In this document: positions 56,558 through 64,000 of the stretch, piece by piece | Layout: each line of letters begins with the position of its first letter | How positions within the stretch are numbered: the first letter of the stretch is position 1 | Assembly (NCBI RefSeq): GCF_024679245.1 | Contig: NC_090177.1 | Location: forward strand, 44,110,518-44,174,517 | Origin: Pseudorasbora parva | Lineage: Eukaryota; Chordata; Actinopteri; Cypriniformes; Gobionidae | Direction: 5' to 3' | DNA length: 64,000 nt | Program-made: the position numbers and the translations under genes | The notes under the pieces: model-generated | The model's input: the letters and a program-made list of their open reading frames with translations, nothing else | Told to the model about the DNA's origin: nothing | The model's database searches: none

Positions 56558-58069
56558 GCACCTTTAAGATTCATCTGTGACAAGGATGAAAAAGAAGAGG
56601 AACAAGAAGAGGATGAAGCCAAGAAAGATAAATTAATGTGTTGTATATTTTTCCTCTTTTTTTCATTGAAATAAAGGTTTCCGAGTGATATCAGATTATA
56701 TGTGTTTTTATTGTACTTACCCCGTGTCTACATGAAACAAGAGTCACTTTAATTTACAGCCCGCAGATTCATACTTACACAGCAAAAACTCCAGTGTTAA
56801 ATTAACTCTCCTCAGAGTATATTTGGCTCCACACTCAAGAGTGTTAAAAGTAACTCTGAAGAAGTGTTAAAGATAATGAGATAATTAAGAGATTAATTAA
56901 GTGATGATTGACCATCAGTGATGACACCTGATGATAACAAGCAGAATCACTGAAGGAAAGAGTCACCATTTTTAAGTCACCATTATGGTGATCAGTGTTA
57001 GCTTTAGTTGGGCTCTTGACCCTTGGCTTTTTAACATTAGTATTTTTTTTTTTTTTTGGCTGCTTTAACTGTGTGTTTGGAACACACATTTTGGCAAAGA
57101 AAGCACAGAGAAAATCTGTTCAGGAGTTAGTAATGTTTTGATTAACATAATCATCATTTAGTAAATAGAGAATAGAAAGAAATCAATAAATCAGTTCATC
57201 TTATAATTTATGCATGCTGCAATGCATGCTGGGAGCCATGGGCGAGTTTTGATTGGTGCACCCAGAATGCACTGCAAAAGCTTTTCGATGGCCACCATTG
57301 TTGAGATTCATACACTAATTAATGATGTCTCTGTGTAGCTGAATGACAAGAGATTCAAACCTTTTTTTAGAACAGAATACTTTTTAAAAATCCCTCTGAT
57401 TATTGTAAACACCAGATCTTATGCTGTAGAATCACAGAGCTGCTATAGTCAATAAAGTAAACCTAACTCAAAGATTAGGCTCTAAATGACATCAGTGATT
57501 CAGCTCATGAGGATTATGTCAAAACATAACCATCAACACTTGGTCACATCTTCTCTGCACTTGTATGGCTGCTTTAAAGCAGCCAGACAAAGACTAATGT
57601 TATAAAGTCAAGAGCCCAACTAAAGCAAATACTGATCTCCATAATGGTGATTTAAAAATGGTGACTCTTCAGTGATTCTGCTTGTTATCATCAGGTGTCA
57701 TCACTAACGGTCAATCATCACTTAATTAATCTCTTAATTATCTCATTACCTTTAACACTTCTTCAGAGTTACTTTTAACACTCTTGAGTGTGGAGCCAAA
57801 TAAACTCTGAGGAGAGTTAATTTAACACTGGAGTTTTTGCTGTGTACCCTGTAACTACACGGATAATTACCCCTTAATTTAAAAATACTTACAGTATAAA
57901 TAATTTGTTAATTTTCCTGACAGTTACCCCTTTATTCCCCCAATATTACATATTGGTCCCTTATATCTACACAAACTTACTTTATAGTTACACTATAATT
58001 ACCGAAAGTTATGTTGTACATTCACTTTAATTATGTAGTACTTTCCGGGCTACAATCTAAAGCATTACC
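56558..58069. mobile_element. Element A, copy 2 (interrupted)
   Basis: Collinear with about 3130-4185: TTAAGATTCATCTGTGACAA, a GAAGAGGAT-rich acidic stretch, AATAAAGGTTTC, GAGTGATATCA, then the terminus ending GCATTACC. Only about one 33-bp unit is present against ~19 in copy 1. A 1067-bp MITE interrupts it at 56778-57844. Confidence 0.7.
56778..57844. mobile_element. Foldback MITE with ~270-bp arms
   Basis: 1067 bp, ends CACAGCAAAAACTCCAGTGT and its complement, flanked by TA on each side (56776-56777, 57845-57846). The arms match for about 270 bp (through TTGACCATCAGTGATGACAC). The centre has no transposase. A TA duplication suits a Tc1/mariner-type mobiliser. The uninterrupted target can be read in copy 1. 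Confidence 0.8.
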
Positions 58070-58539
58070 ACAACAGTTTATCTTTCCATAAGATAACACA
58101 ACTCTTCTATAGCCACCCTCAACATAATCACATTTATTTTATGTTTATTGTGCAGTTTATTCCTATCATCCATTGTATTTATTAAGTAGTTGTGTTAGTT
58201 ATTCTTGTTTATCTTTTGTTAATAAAATATATTTTATTACAATTGTGTCTTTTCCTTGTGCTGATAATACAGAAGAGGCTCTACAAGTTAGAAATCTAAC
58301 CAATCTTTCAGATAAATCAGCTGACCAACTCTCCCCACTTTACATTAATTCTAAATGACTGGACAGCCTTGACTAGTGTCCCAAACTTAGAGGGGGGAAA
58401 GGGGTCATCTGATGTACTCATAATAACCACACCTTAAGTGACGTGTGATCCAAAAATCACAATGTCAATGGTGACGTGAGTACCAATCACTACTTTACTT
58501 AGTTGCCTTGGATGGCCGAAAGTAAAAAATCACGACAAG
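58070..58539. other. Unannotated intron sequence
   Basis: No gene or repeat recognised between element A copy 2 and the second Tc1. Confidence 0.5.
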
Positions 58540-58541
58540 TA

Positions 58542-60169
58542 CAGTCCCTGACAAAAGTCTTGTCGCTTGTGTACAAATTGACCTAAAGTGCCGCTGAAAT
58601 ATATTTCTAATCAAGATTTTTTTACAAGAAATGGCTCATTTTAATCCCACCAGCTTTTGTGATAATGTTACAGTGAAAAACTAAACTTTCAAAAAGTATT
58701 CTAATATTCACAGCTTGGTAAAGCCCATTAAGTCAATTTTTGCAAAGACATAAGTGTTGTCACCTTGTCATATGAGCTTCACCTGTGACTAATAATGGAT
58801 CAATTAGGTCTCAAGTGTGTATAAAAAGAACCCCAGTACGCTAGACCTTCACATCAACTGCAACTAGACCACTGCAAACATGCCTAAGATTCACGCTGAG
58901 ACTAAAGTTTTGATTATCAAGAGGCTGAAGACCAGATCCACTGCTGATGTGGCAGACACCTTCAATGTGTCTCAGCATCAAGTACAGAGGATAAAAAAAA
59001 AGATTTGAAGAGACTGGAGACGTTTTTGACAAGCCCAGGTCGGGCAGACCCCGCAAGACAACTGCTCAAGAGGACCGTTTGTTGGCTCGAAAATCCAAGG
59101 CCAGCCCATTTTCCACTGCAGCAGAGCTCCACGAGACCTGGTCACCTGAAGTCCCTGTGTCAACCAGAACAGTTTGTGGGATTCTGTCTCGAAATGGCCT
59201 CCATGGTCGAATCAGTGCCCAGAAGCCAGCACTAAACAAAAGACAATTGAAAAACCGTGTGGCATTTGCCAAGGCCCACAGCCTGCTAAAAGGATGGACG
59301 CAGGAAAAGTGGCAGAAGGTGGATTTTTCAGATTAATCTTCTGTTGAATTACACCAGTCGCCGCAAATATTGCAGGAGACCTACTGGTGCCCGAATGGAT
59401 CCGAGATTCACCCAGAAAACAGTGAAGTTTGGTGGTGGAAAAATCATGGTCTGGGGTTATATCCAGTATGGGTGTGTGCGAGAGATCTGCAGGGTGGAAG
59501 GCAACATCAATAGTCTAAAATACCAAGAAATCTTAGCTACCTCTTATATTCCCAACCATAAAAAAGGCCAAATTCTGCAGCAGGACGGTGCTCCATTGCA
59601 TACTTCCATCTCCACATCAAAGTTCCTCAGGCGAAGAAGATCAAGATGCTCCAGGATTGGCCAGCCCAGTCACCAGACATGAACATCATTGAGCATATGT
59701 GGGGTAGGATGAAAGAGGACGCATGGAAGACGAAACCAAAGAATATTGATGAATGCAAGACTGCTTTCTTAGCTATTCCTGATGACTTCATCAATAAATT
59801 GTATGAATCCTTGCCAAACCGCATGGATGCAGTCCTTCAAGCTCATGGAAGTCATACAAGATATTAAATTTGGATCTCACAGCACCACAACTTAATTTGC
59901 TGACATATTTTTGTATTTGCAGTAAATTTGTTCCATTTCTGTATAGGTGACAAAACTTTTGTCTTGCCAAAATTTGACCTTTCTGTCTTGATTAAATGAT
60001 AAATATTTTTTTCTGTGAAAATTATTTATTTCAGGGCATTAAACATCATTTGGGAGGGTTTTAGCTTTTCTTATGAGCTATTTCTAACACCAATGAATTA
60101 ATTAAAAGTCAGGTTAATATCAGGTATTTCTAGAAAATAGATAAGCGACAAGACTTTTGTCAGGGACTG
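58542..60169 (+). mobile_element. Tc1-like transposon, decayed
   Basis: 1628 bp with TA duplication (58540-58541, 60170-60171). Ends CAGTCCCTGACAAAAGTCTT and its near-exact complement. Different family from the 31-kb Tc1. Confidence 0.88.
58880..59867 (+). pseudogene. Tc1 transposase pseudogene
   Basis: ATG at 58880: MPKIHAETKVLIIKRLKTRS and a second helix-turn-helix ending VQRIKK. A frameshift in an A-run near 58997 follows, then LLARKSKASPFSTAAELHET. The catalytic first Asp is in KVDFSD, followed immediately by a stop (59333-59335). QQDGAPLHTS carries the second Asp and, after another frameshift near 59640, NIIEHMWGRMKED carries the Glu. At least three lesions; the full DDE set is still visible. 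Confidence 0.82.
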
Positions 60170-60171
60170 TA

Positions 60172-61012
60172 TATGCCAATGCATTAAGAATCTGTTGGCT
60201 TGTTTTCCAAAAAGAAACAATATTATTTTTCTTCCTCCATTGGCAGATATTTTAGCTGGTATTAAGCAGAAACTCACTTCATTTTGATTTTTCCCCTCAG
60301 AAAATGTTACTTATCTAGTAAATTAATCTTGATGTAAGATTTTTTTTTTGTTGATATTTGGACTGGAAACAAGAAAAATACTAAATAAGAAGAGGATTGT
60401 TTGCAGTGGTTTAGTCAAATCATTTCATCATTTAAAATAAGGCCTTTGTAATGTGCCTTTGTTGACTACATTCTAAATAAATTACAACAAAATATATTTC
60501 CTTGGTCATGTGTCTTAGCTCTCAGTCACATACCTAAAGCTGATTCATTATGCAGATCATTATGCGAGTCTTTTGTTCTCTCAGGTGTAATTTCCAGCAT
60601 TATTCATGAGAATTCACATCCCTTCACATATGGCCTTTGTAAAGAAAAAGTGTCTTATAAAATGTAAATCAATATATTTTTTTACAGGAATAAGAAGGCA
60701 CAATGATTCTCACATCAGTTTGAAGAAAAAACCCTAGAAAACATAACCCATTAGTCTAAAGTCTTGTGGGCCTTAATTTTTATTTTATTTTTGTAAACCA
60801 TGCATAAACATTATTCTCTCAAAAATACGACATTTATGTACATGCATGTTGGTCACATATTACGGTAGCCCAGTTTGTGCTGAATACAGTATAATAACAC
60901 TTTTGCCATTATGTTTATAAGCAATTGAAAACAACACAAATGTCAGAGCATGTCAAAGCTTCTAAAGGTCCCCAAAATAGCTCAGACTCCTGATAGACCT
61001 GTGGCCTACATG

Positions 61013-61013
<1 letters not shown>
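60172..61013. other. Unannotated intron sequence
   Basis: AT-rich intron DNA without recognised genes or repeats. Confidence 0.5.
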
Positions 61014-61087
<74 letters not shown>

Positions 61088-61089
61088 AA

Positions 61090-61133
<44 letters not shown>
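61014..61133. repeat. (GAAA)n microsatellite
   Basis: About 30 tetramer units with one irregular GAAAAAG. Frames made of Lys-Glu-Arg-Lys or Phe-Leu-Ser-Phe here are artefacts. Confidence 0.97.
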
Positions 61134-61819
61134 GCTAAAAATGAAAATCAACACTTCCTGTGAAGAGCTGCATTTCACTAAATTCACCTCTCATATTACT
61201 AATGAAGAAGAAGAGATTTGGTGTGTGCAAGACACAACAATGTGACAATGGCTCAGAAAAGCTGGATAAGCAATTCAGTTTCTACTTTAGGTTAATCTTA
61301 GTTCCCAGAACATCCACAAGATAGATGAAAATGCTAATGCTGTAAAAGGAGGGCAGACATGAAAAAAGTGTTTATTTTGTAGCACTTCACTTTAATTTTG
61401 CACCTATTTTTACCCGTATATGAGCCAGTGGCTCCTTAAAGGTTTTTTTTGTTGTTGTTGTTGTGTTTTTTTGTCTGGAGCCGTGTTTGACATTTTTGTG
61501 CAAACTTGTGATTTTTGTCAGTTCAAGTGAAATACTTGATCTGTGGCGCACTGTGTGAGCGCTTCAGATGTCAGAGTGAATTTTGTCCACACGTTTTGAT
61601 CTTTGCTGTTGTAATGCATTGTGAAGCCAGAATGTGTATCCATAGACAGAAACATACACGTGTAATTTTCAACAAACCATAATATAGATGAGGCGTCAAA
61701 TTTGAAATAAACAGCTGTGCAAGTGCGTGCCCGAGCCATGGGTGGAGAAGGGTACGATTTGATTTTTTTTTTACAGAGAACCATTACATCCCTAGTACGT
61801 ATCTGAGCTCTGAACTCAC
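61134..61819. other. Unannotated intron sequence
   Basis: Contains a short (TTG)n at about 61450. No gene or element recognised. It ends at the samhd1 exon donor. Confidence 0.5.
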
Positions 61820-61959
61820 CGGTGACGTGTCCACACGTGTCTCTGATGTGGTCTGACCCACACACTTGTACAGACGTCTACAGACGATGTTTTGTAGGAT
61901 GGCTCGAGCCTCAGACAGCTCCGGTGCAGACGAGTACAGAATCTGTTCAAAGATTTGAT
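61820..61959 (-). CDS. samhd1: samhd1 exon with RxL-type and Lys455 equivalents
   Basis: 140 bp encoding QIFEQILYSS through RVDTSP, ending in phase 0. The RRLYK segment aligns with human RNLFK (R451, L453, K455), so the allosteric contacts and the human cyclin-binding RxL positions are retained. The donor is GTGAGTTC. The next exon is 28.6 kb away, across the L2, minisatellite and hAT cluster. Confidence 0.95.
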
Positions 61960-62067
61960 CTAAAAACAAACATATTATTTAATGACATGAATATATACCC
62001 CCATTTCATCATGTGACCGAACTGACACCAGTTCAGGGTTATCCTTCTGGCATGGGCCATCCTCTAC

Positions 62068-62183
62068 CTGTGAGTTTGCTGTAGGCCTCCATGTCTTCTA
62101 TAGCCGAAGAGATTGTAAATATCCTGCCAGAAGAGCCCTGGATTCGGATGTGAGGATCAGCCTTTACAAAGGCCTCCGTTATC
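62068..62183 (-). CDS. samhd1: samhd1 exon (human ~386-423)
   Basis: 116 bp encoding [16 protein letters not shown] through DMEAYSKLT. It is colinear with the human segment joining the catalytic core to the C-terminal lobe. Entry phase completes Met and exit phase leaves one base of Asp. The donor is GTAGAGGA and the acceptor TTTTGTGTCAG. Confidence 0.95.
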
Positions 62184-62274
62184 CTGACACAAAAACAGCC
62201 AATGTCAGAACACTGATATCAACCTGGAAGCCAGGAAAATTATAAATGTGTTGTTAGACGATGCTAATACACAC

Positions 62275-62366
62275 ATGGTCTCGATGATGACGACCACTTT
62301 GTGCTGATACGCCCGGCGATGGAGGAGGTTACGAGTGTGAAACATGTCATAGAGATTGCCAACTTC
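62275..62366 (-). CDS. samhd1: samhd1 exon with substrate Tyr-Gln-His (human 355-385)
   Basis: 92 bp encoding [12 protein letters not shown], then HRRAYQHKV and IIETM. The equivalents of human N358, R366, H370, Y374, Q375 and H376 are all present, so the active-site wall looks intact. Human has Gly-Asn after HKV and this fish has Val-Val, a local difference at a non-catalytic site. The donor is GTGTGTATT. Confidence 0.95.
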
Positions 62367-62672
62367 CTGCAAATAGTAAATCAAAACATGAAATCAGAAA
62401 GTTTCTTTATTTAGTTTAAATTCGGCTTGACACAGGAACACTTGATCACACACCTCTCAAACCCCTGTCAATTATTCACTATTGTGAATTATCACTAAAT
62501 ATTGGGTCAGTATTTCTCTTGTGGCCCATACATTGTGAAAAAAAAGTGAAGAATCTATTTGTCTTGGTAAATAAGTTTTTTTTGGTAAATTATCTATATG
62601 TGTATAAGTTCAACTTAAAAATCACATGCACTAAAATCAATGAATACACACTTCTAAGAACCCAAAACGTAC

Positions 62673-62781
62673 CTTGTCTCTGGTGCAAATGTGCTTTTTT
62701 CCGCTCACTTCACACACTCGTGCAAATTTCAGGAAGCGATGATAGTCAAAGTTATTCTGGATTCCCAAATGATAACAATCC
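62673..62781 (-). CDS. samhd1: samhd1 exon, allosteric/substrate region (human 319-354)
   Basis: 109 bp. One base completes the Arg codon, then 36 codons run from [10 protein letters not shown] to ICTRDK. Conserved positions include the equivalents of human D319 (substrate), D330 and R333 (allosteric nucleotide) and R352/K354. The donor is GTACGTTTT and the acceptor TGGACAG. The ORF containing it runs on into intron sequence, so only these bases are coding. Confidence 0.96.
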
Positions 62782-62859
62782 CTGTCCATAAGAACACACA
62801 TTCATCTGAATTAAGATTAGAAAACCATCATCATCATCAACCTGCAGCGATTCCTCTTA

Positions 62860-63517
<658 letters not shown>

Positions 63518-63850
63518 ACGGTGGCTATGAAAAGTCTACACACCCATGTTAAAGAAGCTGGTATTTTGTTGAAAAAAAATATTATATCAGAACTTTTGCA
63601 CCTTTCATATAAAACAACATATGAATGCCAATGAAAACCACAGTGACACATTTACTTGGAACAACTAACTTCATAAGTGTACACGCCCATGAACCAATAC
63701 TTCACTGAAGTATGCTTTGATTTATTACAGCACTCTGTTTGGGCAGGAGTCTATCAGCTTGGCACATCTTGACTTGGCAATATTTTCCCAAGCTTCTTTG
63801 CAAAAACATTCCTGGACTGTTTCCCAGTCTGTCAATTGCTGCATTGGAGA
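63518..63850 (+). mobile_element. Tc1-type repeat fragment
   Basis: It starts TACGGTGGCTATGAAAAGTC and continues TACACACCCATGTTAAAGAA, the start of a common fish Tc1-like repeat family. 63690-63830 (GAGTCTATCAGCTTGGCACA) matches its usual interior. The right end is not seen. Confidence 0.45.
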
Positions 63851-64000
63851 GAGAGCTGATGAACACAGACTGACTGAATGACACTTTAAGCAGAACATCT
63901 CAAATGGATTGCTGAAATGCAGGTTACTTGTTTATTGGGGTTTTCAGATCATCCGCTCACGAAAGAGAGCTTGCGTGCATATGGTTGCCAGATTGGGAAT
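63851..64000. other. Right-edge sequence
   Basis: Nothing recognised. Confidence 0.4.

Noticed and set aside
60915..61187. Lys/Glu- and Phe/Leu/Ser-rich open frames
   Set aside because: Translations of the (GAAA)n microsatellite.

Overview
The window is animal nuclear DNA, almost certainly from a cypriniform (carp-like) teleost fish. The evidence is a split vertebrate gene (samhd1) with GT/AG introns and a fish-type transposon load: a DIRS-1-like tyrosine-recombinase retroelement, a Gmr1-like Ty3/gypsy element, L1 and L2 LINEs, Tc1 elements, hAT derivatives and a tRNA-type SINE. There are no operons, and I see no rRNA, tRNA or CRISPR loci.

The only host gene I can establish is samhd1 on the minus strand. 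Nine coding exons, from 62961 down to 5370, join in phase into 359 uninterrupted codons plus a stop. They match about residues 285-626 of human SAMHD1, the C-terminal part of the dNTP triphosphohydrolase. The 5' exons lie beyond the right edge. Two introns are inflated by mobile DNA: 6044-30248 (24.2 kb) and 33230-61819 (28.6 kb). All other introns are short except one of 2.8 kb.

Layout. 1-5369: downstream flank with a possible unidentified terminal exon (874-1207), an element carrying inverted 33-bp repeat arrays (2408-4185) and a MITE next to the samhd1 stop. 5370-6043: last two samhd1 exons. 6325-27414: a nested stack, best read as an LTR element with a tRNA-Phe primer site and a gag-like gene but no pol, interrupted by a full-length L1 (8619-15003, 14-bp target duplication) and a DIRS element (15183-25317). 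The DIRS carries a solo retroviral LTR (GTTC duplication), and that LTR is split by a Gmr1-like gypsy. 27415-30248: repeat debris, a second DIRS 3' end and a deleted gypsy. 30249-33229: two samhd1 exons around a nearly intact Tc1. 34000-41142: an old L2, a foldback element with about 480-bp arms and a BED-finger hAT remnant. 41212-47012: a non-coding element with identical 216-bp LTR-like repeats and two minisatellites. 47020-58069: a hAT MITE, a longer L2, and a hAT-like element with an 8-bp duplication carrying a broken chromovirus; then a second copy of the 2.4-4.2 kb element with its own nested MITE. 58542-60169: a decayed Tc1. 61820-62961: five closely spaced samhd1 exons.

The mobile genes do not cooperate with the host gene. 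They record successive insertions into introns of a gene whose mammalian product restricts retroviruses and LINE-1. The least familiar item is the 41.2-47.0 kb element: identical terminal repeats, no coding capacity, a 107-bp minisatellite and a 63-bp minisatellite whose units each contain two short hairpins. Family assignments rest on motifs read by eye; no database search was possible.
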